DNA from: Bacillota bacterium
GTDB lineage: Bacteria; Bacillota; Clostridia; Christensenellales; SZUA-584
Assembly: GCA_023410475.1 (NCBI GenBank)
Contig: JAEYPS010000025.1
Span: 62,001-126,000 of the forward strand
DNA length: 64,000 bases
Direction of reading: 5' to 3'
Part shown: positions 34,993 to 43,357 of the stretch, piece by piece
How the letters are laid out: each line of letters opens with the position of its first letter
Position numbering within the stretch: position 1 is the first letter of the stretch
Program-made: the position numbers and the translations under genes
Notes under the pieces: model-generated
Databases searched by the model: none
Told to the model about the DNA's origin: nothing
Seen by the model: the letters and a program-made list of their open reading frames with translations, nothing else

Positions 34993-35174
34993 ACCAATTC
35001 CTCCATAAATTATTATTCTCATTAACTGTTGGTAATATGCGGATACTTTAATATAATTGTCACATGTAGCCCCACTAAAATTTCGCAAGAATATGAGGTA
35101 CAGCATCTTAAAAATATACAAATATTCGTATATAATATAAACTGTATTTGAATGTTTTCAAGGAGGCGCGACGA

Positions 35175-35360
35175 ATGACGGGCATTTCAGGGTATATCTC
35201 TACACGGGAAGCGTTTTACAAGTGGGACGTTTCTGAGCGGCGCGTAACGCAATACTGCGCGGCGGGACGTATCCCGGGACTTACCCGTTTCGGGCGCTCA
35301 TGGGCGATTTCCGACGATGCAGAGAAACCCGTAGACCCGCGAAAAAAACATCGAATGTAA
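35175..35360 (+). CDS. Small helix-turn-helix DNA-binding protein
   Basis: 61 residues from ATG 35175 behind AAGGAGG (an upstream in-frame start at 35148 precedes the ribosome site). The sequence YISTREAFYKWDVSERRVTQYCAAGRIPGLTRFGRSWAI is an excisionase/MerR-like winged HTH: helix, turn with VSERRVTQYC, then a GRIPG wing. The protein is followed 11 bases later by the MFS-LuxR gene. It may be an excisionase-like or regulatory factor. Confidence 0.8.
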   Translation: MTGISGYISTREAFYKWDVSERRVTQYCAAGRIPGLTRFGRSWAISDDAEKPVDPRKKHRM

Positions 35361-35371
35361 GGAGGCATACC

Positions 35372-36778
35372 ATTAAGAATCTAAACATCAGTAGCCGTAC
35401 TCTGTCGGTCTGCTCGTTCTCCTGCCTGTTCGCCTACATTCTCTCTTTTCCGTTTGAGGGAAAGGTTCTATACAGCCTGCTGGATTACATAAAGGTTGAT
35501 GCCTCGCAATTTATCCTTGCGGCCATCATCGCCCACTTTTTCGGGCAGTTCACCTGTGGCTTTTTCTGCAAATCACCCAAAGGCGCAAAGCGTGTCATGC
35601 TCTTTGGCATGGGTGTCTGTATCCCGTTGACGGCTTCGTTCTTTTTCGCAAGCCCTGTTCTCTGGATGGGTTCTCTGGTCGGCATTGGCTATTCCTCCGG
35701 CTGTGCTGTAGCTGCGTGGGGATATTTTCTCAGAGCATACACGCCGAAAAACGAGCGCATTAAGTCCTGCGCCGATGTACTTATCTACTCCAACCTCGTT
35801 ATGATTGCTGTCAATATGGTAGCGACGAATATCTCTACAGACATAGGGCTGCTCCTGTCTATGCTCTGCCTACCTGTCGGCATGGCGTTTACATGGATGC
35901 TCCCGACAGACGGCGGAGCTACATGGACGACAGAAACCGCAAAATCGGTATCCGATATCCGAAAGCCGATGGGTATTCTATTTCTGTTTGTTGCCATCAT
36001 CACCGTAAACTCCGGTCTTATGTATCAGGTAATTAACCCGGCATTTGAGCATCTGACCTTTCTCACAAGCTGGTATTGGGCGGCACCTTATATTCTGGCA
36101 CTGGCTGTGATGCGAAATCTGCCGGTGCGAATGAACAGGCCGGTGTTCCTCTATATCGGCATTGGTATGATCATGTGTGCTTTCTTCGCCTTTATGCTGT
36201 TAGGACGCGGTGCGGCTGATTACCTGATTGTGGACACATTGATGCTTGGCGCTTGCGGTATCTTCGACCTGTTCTGGTGGAGCATCATAGGTGAAACGCT
36301 GGACTACTCTCAAAACCCTGCGAAAATGTTTGGCGTCGGTCTTTCCGCCAATGTGCTGGGCGTACTCTGTGGCGATGTGCTGGGCGTCGTTATTACCTCC
36401 ATCCGGCTTCCCGAAGCGGAGGTTGCGGTGATTGCGCTGACGGTGGTTTGCATCACACTCGTAATTCTCCCGCCGCTTAACCGACAGCTTACTATGCTGT
36501 TAAAGAGCCATGTCTACCTTTCAGCTTATGCGAACATGAACGAGAAACAGCAATCTACGATAGTTCATCAAGTAAAACTGATAGATCCTTTGACGGAAAG
36601 AGAAAACGAAGTGCTTGCGCTCATCCTCGCCGGTGAATCCAACAAGGAAATTGCAACCGCTCTGGTCATCGGCGAAAGCACGGTCAAGTTTCATGTGAGC
36701 AACATCCTTTCCAAGTACGACGTCAGCAGCCGTGCGGAGCTTATCAGCACCCTGCTCAAGAATCAAGCGAAAACATAA
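35372..36778 (+). CDS. MFS-like membrane regulator with C-terminal LuxR HTH, ATT start
   Basis: 468 residues if started at ATT 35372, six bases after AAGGAGG; the only in-frame conventional start (ATG 35300) has no ribosome site and would encode the preceding gene in another frame. Residues about 1-395 hold ten to twelve membrane helices of MFS type. Residues about 405-460 are a LuxR/GerE HTH (LTERENEVLALILAGESNKEIATALVIGESTVKFHVSNILSKY). This is a one-component membrane-tethered regulator that may sense a small molecule and control the adjacent cassette. A terminator follows. Confidence 0.88.
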   Translation: MKNLNISSRTLSVCSFSCLFAYILSFPFEGKVLYSLLDYIKVDASQFILAAIIAHFFGQFTCGFFCKSPKGAKRVMLFGMGVCIPLTASFFFASPVLWMGSLVGIGYSSGCAVAAWGYFLRAYTPKNERIKSCADVLIYSNLVMIAVNMVATNISTDIGLLLSMLCLPVGMAFTWMLPTDGGATWTTETAKSVSDIRKPMGILFLFVAIITVNSGLMYQVINPAFEHLTFLTSWYWAAPYILALAVMRNLPVRMNRPVFLYIGIGMIMCAFFAFMLLGRGAADYLIVDTLMLGACGIFDLFWWSIIGETLDYSQNPAKMFGVGLSANVLGVLCGDVLGVVITSIRLPEAEVAVIALTVVCITLVILPPLNRQLTMLLKSHVYLSAYANMNEKQQSTIVHQVKLIDPLTERENEVLALILAGESNKEIATALVIGESTVKFHVSNILSKYDVSSRAELISTLLKNQAKT

Positions 36779-36805
36779 AATTAGCCTGAAAACGCAGCGT
36801 TTTGC

Positions 36806-36838
36806 AGCCTCCTATACGAAAGTACAGGGGGCTTTTTT
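36806..36838 (+). terminator. Terminator after the MFS-LuxR gene
   Basis: AGCCTCCT (36806-36813) pairs with AGGGGGCT (36825-36832), with a wobble, followed by TTTTTT. Confidence 0.8.
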
Positions 36839-36914
36839 GCATACCTGTACTTTTGCAGGGGGATTTTTCTCATCGTTTCCACTACTATGACAGTAGAAGG
36901 AGGCGAGGTCTGCT

Positions 36915-37424
36915 GTGAAATCCATAAAAAAGAGGCGGAATATGTATGCCGCAATTTTTGTGGGCGCTATGTCGCTAACTATCTTATTTGCCGTATTGCA
37001 GGAAACGGAAGCTGCAATTGCTTCCACTGTCTGCATTGCTGTTGTGCTGTTATTTCTATACAAGCAAATTCGCTTGCTTTATGTAGCGTCGGTGATTGTC
37101 GATAGCCGAATTCTGACTGTCCCATCGTCAATCGTCACCACTGAAAAAAGGCCTAACCCCAAGCGGGCGGAGGAAACCATTGTATCCACCTTCGGACTGC
37201 TCCTTGGGAATAAGGTCTACAGGTGGGGCTGCGAGGGTGTGTACGGCGTCCGGCTGCAAAAGGTACGAATCGACAAAGAGCATATCTGTCTGTCCTTCGG
37301 AGATGATGGCGAAATGCAGCGCGTTGAGCTTTTGCACGGTCTGACCGACAAGCAAAGCGTCACGGAAATCACGCAAAAGCTATGGCATGAAACAGGAGTA
37401 CAGGTAGAAGTCAATGATTGGTAA
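36915..37424 (+). CDS. Membrane protein of unknown function
   Basis: 169 residues from GTG 36915 (GGAGG about ten bases upstream). Two membrane helices (YAAIFVGAMSLTILFAVL and AAIASTVCIAVVLLFLY, residues about 10-55) precede a soluble C-terminal domain of about 110 residues with alternating beta strands. No family recognised. It precedes the lipoprotein gene by 19 bases and is probably in the same operon. Confidence 0.7.
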   Translation: MKSIKKRRNMYAAIFVGAMSLTILFAVLQETEAAIASTVCIAVVLLFLYKQIRLLYVASVIVDSRILTVPSSIVTTEKRPNPKRAEETIVSTFGLLLGNKVYRWGCEGVYGVRLQKVRIDKEHICLSFGDDGEMQRVELLHGLTDKQSVTEITQKLWHETGVQVEVNDW

Positions 37425-37443
37425 CGAAAGGGAGGAACCTAAA

Positions 37444-39489
37444 ATGAAAAAAGCATTATCCATATTACTCGCGGCACTGCTTTTGACCGGCCTTGCCGGA
37501 TGCGGAGGCGGCGAGGACAGAGGGGGCAGCGGAAAAGTTGAGGCGAATGTTCTGTCGCCGGAAAACACCTCTGCGGTGTTGGAGAACGGTGTCAGCGTTG
37601 ATGTGGGGAGTTTTGTGTTGGAGGGTGAAACGGAGCTGACCGTAACCAAACAGCCCGTGGAAGAAAATAAGGACGAAGGATATAAAATAGAAGCCTATGA
37701 CTTTACATTGGGCGACAAGACCGAGCTTTCCGATTTTATCACCATCCGCATCCCCTATGATACCTCATACTGCGAGGACGGACAGGACCCGGCAAAATGC
37801 GTGGGCGCGAAGTACAAAAATGAAGCCACTGGGCAGTGGGAGGATGTGCTGTTCGAGGTGGATGTGGCCGCAAATGAACTGGTCATCTACACCGACCACC
37901 TCTCCACCTTCGGGGCTTTCTATATCCGAAACGAGGGCAAACGCAGCGCCTATATTACCGACATTTATTCGGATGTTAGCGGCATCGACCAGCAGCAAGC
38001 TATGAAAACACTCCGCGAATTTGTGGAGGACGGCGGCGCGGCGGGAGAAGAAGCGGTAGGTCTGGCGGCGCAAATCCTCACCGGATATAACGGATTTTTG
38101 AGTGGCGTGGCCGGTGCTGCCGGAGAGACGGGCTTTGCCACAGATCTCACAGGTACGATTCTAAGCATAGCCTCTGCCGGTAGCCCAACCTTTGATACTG
38201 CGCTGGCCGATTCGGCCTATAAGAAGATGGGTAAGTTGGGCAAGGTGGCCGCGGCGGTAAAAATCGGCGCGGTGATGTTCAGTACGGAAAAGACAGACGC
38301 CGATACGCTTGGCCTATATAAGGACTCAGCAATGCTGGCGCTTTCCTTTGCCGAATCCGCCGCATGGGGGCTTGCCGCCAGCGGTCTGTTCATCTTTGAC
38401 TACACCATCAACGATATGTTCGAGCAGGGCATGGCAATGAAAATGGAAAAAATAGACGAGGTCTACGTCTATTTCAACGACCAATTCTCCGGCACGCTGG
38501 ACGGAGGCAACGGTTGGAAAGCCCGCAGTCTGAAGGACTGGCGGCAGGCGCTCATAGACATAGCCGAAGCAAACCCCAACGAAGCCGACGCCAAAGCCGC
38601 CATCGAAGCGGAAATAGACCGCTACGCCCGTGTATTCTGGACGCTGGGCGATATGGAGAAAGCCATCGTAGTTACGGACATCGAGGATAAGGGAACCAAA
38701 GGCTCCGTCACCGTCCCCGACCCGACACAGGCGGAGATAGAAACGCTGGTGGGCGCATACAAGGCGCACCTTTATGAGCGCCTCTACCCGGTGATACAAT
38801 CGGTCAGCGCCTATATGCAGCGCAAGACCGAGGCCGAATATCTGGCGACGCTGAACGAGGTCAAAGCGTTCTTTAACCAAACTATCACCTTCAATATCGT
38901 GGAGGACATCCCAGAAGGCGAAAAATCACAATATGACGGCTACGCCCTGCGTTTTGCCCCGCTTTCCGAAAATGCAACGAAGGAGAGTTGGAGCGGAACC
39001 CTCAAGGAGACTGGCGGAGCTTCCACCAAGTTTACCCTGTTGGGCTATTTGCAAGCCGGTTGTCCCACCAAGCTGCAACTATTCCCGCAGGATGCCGACC
39101 CCGATAACGACGAGCCGGAACTGACGCTGAGCTTTAAGCTCTCCGCGCCGATGACAGAAGTGACGCTTAGCGGGCTTTCCATAGATGAAATCGTTGGGGA
39201 TTATCCTCTTGTTATGTCAAATGATGATGGTGATACCGATGACGGTTTAATGAGCCTTGTCAAAAATGAAAATGGTCAGCTTGCGTTTAGTGAGAAACCA
39301 GATGCACCCTTTGACTATGATCCAGCCACCGGAACCGCAATATATGATTATGGTGATGATGGCATTCGTTGCACATATACGGTCGTATTTACCTCTGAAA
39401 ACGGCACGATCCATTGTACCGGCACTATGGTTTTAGTAAGCGAAAGCGGCGCAGCCACACTGTATATTGAAGGAAGCAAAACAGACTGA
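37444..39489 (+). CDS. Large lipoprotein with ZU5-like N-terminal domain
   Basis: 681 residues from ATG 37444 (GGGAGGA upstream). Signal peptide MKKALSILLAALLLTGLAGC has a lipobox LAGC with lipidation at Cys20. Residues about 40-165 (VDVGSFVLEGETELTVTKQPV...LSTFGAFYI) resemble a ZU5/autoproteolytic-type beta domain; the middle part is helical and Ala/Glu-rich with a hydrophobic stretch near 300; the C-terminal 100 residues are beta-rich and acidic. It is likely displayed on the outer face of the membrane. Function unknown; co-located with zinc-ribbon membrane proteins and the MFS-LuxR regulator. Confidence 0.75.
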   Translation: MKKALSILLAALLLTGLAGCGGGEDRGGSGKVEANVLSPENTSAVLENGVSVDVGSFVLEGETELTVTKQPVEENKDEGYKIEAYDFTLGDKTELSDFITIRIPYDTSYCEDGQDPAKCVGAKYKNEATGQWEDVLFEVDVAANELVIYTDHLSTFGAFYIRNEGKRSAYITDIYSDVSGIDQQQAMKTLREFVEDGGAAGEEAVGLAAQILTGYNGFLSGVAGAAGETGFATDLTGTILSIASAGSPTFDTALADSAYKKMGKLGKVAAAVKIGAVMFSTEKTDADTLGLYKDSAMLALSFAESAAWGLAASGLFIFDYTINDMFEQGMAMKMEKIDEVYVYFNDQFSGTLDGGNGWKARSLKDWRQALIDIAEANPNEADAKAAIEAEIDRYARVFWTLGDMEKAIVVTDIEDKGTKGSVTVPDPTQAEIETLVGAYKAHLYERLYPVIQSVSAYMQRKTEAEYLATLNEVKAFFNQTITFNIVEDIPEGEKSQYDGYALRFAPLSENATKESWSGTLKETGGASTKFTLLGYLQAGCPTKLQLFPQDADPDNDEPELTLSFKLSAPMTEVTLSGLSIDEIVGDYPLVMSNDDGDTDDGLMSLVKNENGQLAFSEKPDAPFDYDPATGTAIYDYGDDGIRCTYTVVFTSENGTIHCTGTMVLVSESGAATLYIEGSKTD

Positions 39490-39528
39490 CAACAGCCCGC
39501 CTCGCCGGGAGGCAGACAGGAGGATATA

Positions 39529-40231
39529 ATGACAAATCAAAACGCGCCCCTAGGGCGGGAAAAGAGCTTTGATTGCCGTGCTGCTCGCGGCCAATCTGCT
39601 AATGCTTGTGATAGGCATTCTCACCATACCGCCCAATCTGCGGGCGGCAGCAGGAAAAGAACCTCCTGTGCCGAGGGCGGAGCAAGCAGCGCTCGTCACA
39701 CCGTCGTCGGAGGAACAAACCCCGCCCGCGACCACGGAAAGCGGCGGCATTCCCGCGCCGGAGGAAACAGGCGTGAGCTTATCCACGGAGGAATGCCCCG
39801 ATTTGGAGGACTTTCTCTGGTGCACGGAGGATGTGGTCTATAACGGCGCACCGAACGATGCAGATGCCATAACGAGCCTCGACAGGCTGACCGGCGGCTG
39901 TAAAGCACTGATTATTTACGACCCCAACAACGAATACGATGCAGGCGCTATGGAATTCCTTAACGTTGCTCTTGCTGGTACAGTGGAGAGTTTAAGCCTG
40001 ACACTTGACTGGTATCAGATTTTTTGGGCAAATGATGGTGAAAGCTTCGACGAAACGGATATGGAGGATGGTGTATTCAGCGGCAAGTGGGAAAGCAGCG
40101 GCCTGTGGGCGTCCGGCGCGGGAACCATACGCCTGACGCAGTTCTACGAGCAAAATGGAAAACAGCACGCCGTCGGCACAATGGATACGCCCGACGGGAT
40201 ACCGGCGCTTGTGGCGCTGGTGCGGCCATAA
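39529..40231 (+). pseudogene. Membrane-anchored protein gene with N-terminal frameshift
   Basis: A strong AGGAGG site precedes ATG 39529, but that frame (MTNQNAPLGREKS) departs after about 14 codons from the main frame, which is open from TTG 39569 to 40231 and begins LIAVLLAANLLMLVIGIL, a membrane anchor. A one-base change near CCCCTAGGG would rejoin them; the main frame has a TAG there. The 220-residue body has a Pro/Glu-rich linker and a soluble domain of unknown family. It may be a frameshifted pseudogene, a sequencing error, or translated weakly from TTG. Confidence 0.7.
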
Positions 40232-40243
40232 GGAGGTGCAGAC

Positions 40244-40452
40244 GTGGTAAAATATTGTACTAATTGCGGCAAGGAGCTTCATACAGGCGCTCGATTCTGT
40301 GTCGGACGCTGACATATGTCCAGTTGGCAGCGGGAGTGCTGCTGATTCCCGTTCTTTGTTCCTATGCGGCGCTGGCCCTGCCGCTGCTGTTCCTATTTAC
40401 CGTTCTATACTTATTCTCCGTGGGCTGGCGTAAACGCCAAACTAACGATTGA
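40244..40452 (+). pseudogene. Broken zinc-ribbon membrane protein
   Basis: GTG 40244, eight bases after AAGGAGG, starts VKYCTNCGKELHTGARFC, a zinc ribbon missing its second CxxC half: the frame stops at 40312. The next frame continues as RTLTYVQLAAGVLLIPVLCSYAALALPLLFLFTVLYLFSVGW, a membrane segment expected after such a ribbon. A deletion with frameshift around 40300 explains both. It is a relative of the two intact zinc-ribbon genes downstream. Confidence 0.75.
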
Positions 40453-40466
40453 TGAGGTGATAAACC

Positions 40467-41792
40467 GTGACAAAGAAAACGAACAAAAACATCCCTCTGC
40501 CCATCCTCATTCTGATTTGTGCAGTACTGCTGTTCGCCATGTATATCAGCCTTTCTACGCTGGCGCTGGCAATATGGGGCGACAGCGTTATGGGTACGAT
40601 GGACAGCTATGACAGCCGCCTAGATGATACGACTGCCCAGGAAAACCGATCCCGCACCATATCAAAGGGCTATTGGTTTATGGCAAATGGCAAGGAGTAC
40701 CGGGGATATGTGATATATGGCGGCGACGAGGCGTGGCCAAGTTTGGACGAGGGCGAAACACGCTCCGAGCGCATCCGCTACCTTGACATTTTTCCCTTCA
40801 TCAACAAGCCCTCTGCGCTGTGCGAATTTGACGAGATGGGCGAAGCAGCGATCATTTATCATATTCTCGCACCCATTGGTTATCTGCTGTTGCTTCTGCT
40901 TGTTATTCGCACAGCCAGAGGCAGGAAAAAGAAGAAAGCAGCGGCGAGGAAACCCGCCGCGCCTCAAATAATTGAAGCAAGGAGTGATACGGATATGTTT
41001 TGTCCTAACTGTGGAAACAAGCTGCCGGACGGTGCGGCTTTCTGTTCAAGCTGCGGCATGAAGATGCAAGCCAACGTTTCTGACGTCTGTACTGCCTGCG
41101 GCGCTGAGCTGCCGGAGGGAGCTGAATTTTGTATCGGCTGCGGCAAGACTGTGAGTTGGGCTGCGCCGGAAGCGGTCACGCCGATCCAAGCGCCGCCATC
41201 CGCGCCCCCGCAAGGAGGCTCTGGGTTGGTCGGTTTTTCCGACAGGTGTCATTCGCCGGAGATACTGGACGCCGCACAGAAAAACAAAAAATACGCTATC
41301 GGCTGTATGTGGATATTGGTTTTTGTTCCGCTTATTGGCTTTCCCATTGCTGGTCTGCTGATGGACGATTTTCCTTTTGGAGAAGCTCTTGTTATCGGCG
41401 TCGGCATTGCTCTTATCATGTTGGTCATTAATTTGCTGGCGCTACGAAAGACCAAACAACCCATGTGGGAGGGCGTGGTCGTCAATAAGTACAGCAAAGA
41501 GAGAAGCGAACACCGGGGTGGCGAGGACGACAATTACAGGACTTACACAGAGTACACCACAGTCTTGAGCACCGACGCAGGCAAGAAAAAGACCATAGTA
41601 GAAAGGGACAGCGGACGAGATATGTACGATTATCTGTCTGTGGGCGACCGGGTGCGGTTTCATCCGAAATTCGGTACATACGAGAAATACGATAAGTCCA
41701 AAGACCGCATAATCTATTGCAATGTCTGCTCTATGATGAATCCCATCCAAAACGACCGCTGCAAGCGGTGTAATAATCTGTTGTTCAAATAG
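40467..41792 (+). CDS. Multi-zinc-ribbon membrane protein
   Basis: 441 residues from GTG 40467 (GAGGTGA upstream). Helix 1 at about 9-36, an extracytoplasmic stretch, helix 2 at about 133-152, then two zinc ribbons CPNCGNKLPDGAAFCSSCG (about 177-195) and CTACGAELPEGAEFCIGCG (about 207-225). A Pro-rich linker, two more helices (about 270-320) and a terminal CNVCSMMNPIQNDRCKRCN ribbon (about 419-437) follow. Ribbons of this kind usually mediate protein or nucleic acid contacts in the cytoplasm. Function unknown; probable operon with the next gene, 15 bases away. Confidence 0.78.
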   Translation: MTKKTNKNIPLPILILICAVLLFAMYISLSTLALAIWGDSVMGTMDSYDSRLDDTTAQENRSRTISKGYWFMANGKEYRGYVIYGGDEAWPSLDEGETRSERIRYLDIFPFINKPSALCEFDEMGEAAIIYHILAPIGYLLLLLLVIRTARGRKKKKAAARKPAAPQIIEARSDTDMFCPNCGNKLPDGAAFCSSCGMKMQANVSDVCTACGAELPEGAEFCIGCGKTVSWAAPEAVTPIQAPPSAPPQGGSGLVGFSDRCHSPEILDAAQKNKKYAIGCMWILVFVPLIGFPIAGLLMDDFPFGEALVIGVGIALIMLVINLLALRKTKQPMWEGVVVNKYSKERSEHRGGEDDNYRTYTEYTTVLSTDAGKKKTIVERDSGRDMYDYLSVGDRVRFHPKFGTYEKYDKSKDRIIYCNVCSMMNPIQNDRCKRCNNLLFK

Positions 41793-41807
41793 AAATGGAG
41801 GTATAGC

Positions 41808-42167
41808 GTGAAACAGTATGATTCTCTGTTGGAGGCCGCCGAATTTGCTTCAACCCTTGCAACCGGCTGGCGTTTTGCCTATTCAAGTGATGAATACGAA
41901 AAGACAGCGCTGCTGTCCCTCGCTGAAACAAGCGACAGTGAAAACCCCATAGGCGAGGACAGTTTCTATGTGGTATCCCCCAGCGGGGCCATAGGATTAT
42001 GTGAGGACGGGGAGGATATAGATTGGCAATTCCTTTCTAACCCTGATACAGGCGAAGACCTGCCTACCACTTTTGCCGTCGCGCCGCAAGTGAAATTCTG
42101 CCCTAAATGTGGCGCACCCGTCGTCCCCGGTGCACGTTTTTGCAATAAGTGCGGCGGGAAATTCTGA
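41808..42167 (+). CDS. Small zinc-ribbon protein
   Basis: 119 residues from GTG 41808 (GGAGG upstream). An acidic N-terminal domain of about 95 residues without membrane segments is followed by a zinc ribbon CPKCGAPVVPGARFCNKCG (98-116). The ribbon is closely similar to those in the preceding gene and the broken one at 40244, suggesting local duplication. Last intact gene of the cassette. Confidence 0.78.
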   Translation: MKQYDSLLEAAEFASTLATGWRFAYSSDEYEKTALLSLAETSDSENPIGEDSFYVVSPSGAIGLCEDGEDIDWQFLSNPDTGEDLPTTFAVAPQVKFCPKCGAPVVPGARFCNKCGGKF

Positions 42168-42399
42168 TCAGTTAGCGTTCGTGAAGTTCATGGTATCCAA
42201 ACGGGTAATTCTGTTAAGGCCGTAAAGGCTGCAAAATATCACTGACAACGCCGTACTGGTAAAACCGAGGAGCGCAGGATAATTTACATATTCTGCACTC
42301 CTTGTGTTGTTTTTCGAAACAATTATTCTTTTATTGCAAAAATCACCTTCTCACCTGATTACTTACCCCTATTAGTCCAATTTGAAAGGATGATTTAAA
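42168..42399. other. Intergenic region with one hairpin
   Basis: GGAGCGCAGGATA and ATATTCTGCACTCC near 42271-42304 form an imperfect hairpin followed by TTGTGTTGTTTTT, a likely terminator for the zinc-ribbon genes. Nothing else is recognised. Confidence 0.55.
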
Positions 42400-42625
42400 A
42401 TGGACGATTCTAACATGCTCCCAAAAACAGAACGACCGATTATATATACAGGTTACAAAAGAGATAAATGAACAGACAACGGAAATACGTGAATATGAGC
42501 GTTTGCTCTGCATCCGTGATAATTATCCAAAGTACGTGCTTCGCACCGGTGATTTTGCCGCAGGATATTATGAGGGAATCAAGACAATGCACGTTGCAGA
42601 TTTTCTGTTAAGTAGCGAATTCTGA
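42400..42625 (+). pseudogene. Collapsed AAA/DUF4143-type ATPase gene
   Basis: ATG 42400 behind GAAAGGATG begins a frame that stops after 23 codons (DDSNMLPKTERPI). A second frame then reads VTKEINEQTTEIREYERLLCIRDNYPKYVLRTGDFAAGYYEGIKTMHVADFLL and stops at 42625. The second part is the typical C-terminus of ATP-binding proteins with a DUF4143 domain (DNYPKYV..D, GI...DFLL). About 300 central residues, including the P-loop, are missing. An internal deletion left both ends. Confidence 0.75.
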
Positions 42626-42656
42626 GAATTACAAATATACTAGCATATTATCCCCC

Positions 42657-42805
42657 AGGCGGCATGCCTATAGTTCAAATATATACGCATGTAGGCTAAA
42701 AGGCCTATTTTAAAGTATATTTACGGCTTCAACTAAGTTAAATTGATTATAAAGCCTTCACTCATACATGCTTTTATTCCAAAGTGTAGTATACATGTAG
42801 TATTT
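42657..42805 (+). repeat. Diverged direct repeat, right copy
   Basis: Same orientation partner of 34437-34585. It lies 30 bases after the ATPase remnant and 150 bases before tnpV. The rest of 42626-42957 is AT-rich with no gene. Confidence 0.7.
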
Positions 42806-42957
42806 ATTATTGAGATGGAATAATGTCCGTCTATATAAGAGTTATGCTTACTTTTCCGTGAGCAAAAATCTGTACAGAAATATTCTGCACAGACTTATTT
42901 TAAACTTGATTTCATGTAAATTATTGGGGTTATATATCTATTGGAAGGCAATCCGTA

Positions 42958-43263
42958 TTATTCTCGAATGATTTCGTACATAGTAATCTCCTCGGCTTGT
43001 GCTCTGATGACGTTCATAGCACCTACCCAAGCCAATTGGTTATGTACTTTCAATTCTTCAGTGACTCTCTGTTTCTTTGCAATCTGCTGGTTCAATTCGC
43101 ATATACGCTCTTTCGCACGGTCGTTGATCTCGATAAGATATTCTTCCAGACTGCCCGAGAAAAGAAGCTGCGTATAAAGCTCCTGTCGCTCTTGTTTGAT
43201 GAAATCAAGACGCATCCTGCCGTACTTGCCGATTTTTGATGTTAAGCCTTTTGTTCTATTCAT
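42958..43263 (-). CDS. tnpV: Transposon-encoded protein TnpV
   Basis: 101 residues. IGKYGRMRLDFIKQERQELYTQLLFSGSLEEYLIEINDRAKER and VTEELKVHNQLAWVGAMNVIRAQAEEI are the signature of TnpV proteins from Tn4451-type elements. The usual N-terminal stretch of about 30 residues ahead of KYGRMR is shortened. The ATG has AGGAGG seven bases upstream. TnpV normally accompanies a TnpX serine recombinase, here found 13 kb away at the other end of the island. Its biochemical role is unknown. Confidence 0.88.
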   Translation of the reverse strand: MNRTKGLTSKIGKYGRMRLDFIKQERQELYTQLLFSGSLEEYLIEINDRAKERICELNQQIAKKQRVTEELKVHNQLAWVGAMNVIRAQAEEITMYEIIRE

Positions 43264-43295
43264 TTCAACGCCTCCTATGTTTATTCAATAAAAGT

Positions 43296-43351
43296 GCTGA
43301 AATAAACAACAAATCCGAACGCCTCTCCTAGCAGAGTGGGGTTCGGATTTG
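43296..43351 (-). terminator. Terminator of tRNA-Glu
   Basis: Minus strand: ACAAATCCGAAC pairs perfectly with GTTCGGATTTGT (12 pairs, 43351-43340 with 43320-43309), followed by TGTTTATTT. Confidence 0.85.
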
Positions 43352-43357
43352 TATCTT

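Larger units (their letters stand above)
28329..43263. mobile_element. Composite mobile island (IME plus accessory cassette)
   Basis: Region between the NSS transporter and tRNA-Glu that carries a serine recombinase, XRE regulator, sigma-like gene, parM/parR-like genes, oriT, MobV relaxase, a tyrosine recombinase remnant, an accessory regulator/lipoprotein/zinc-ribbon cassette, an ATPase remnant and tnpV. The ends are approximate: the recombinase terminates at the left end and tnpV lies beside tRNA-Glu at the right. Two diverged direct repeats (34437 and 42657) suggest at least two insertions. No exact attL/attR pair could be identified by eye. Confidence 0.65.
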
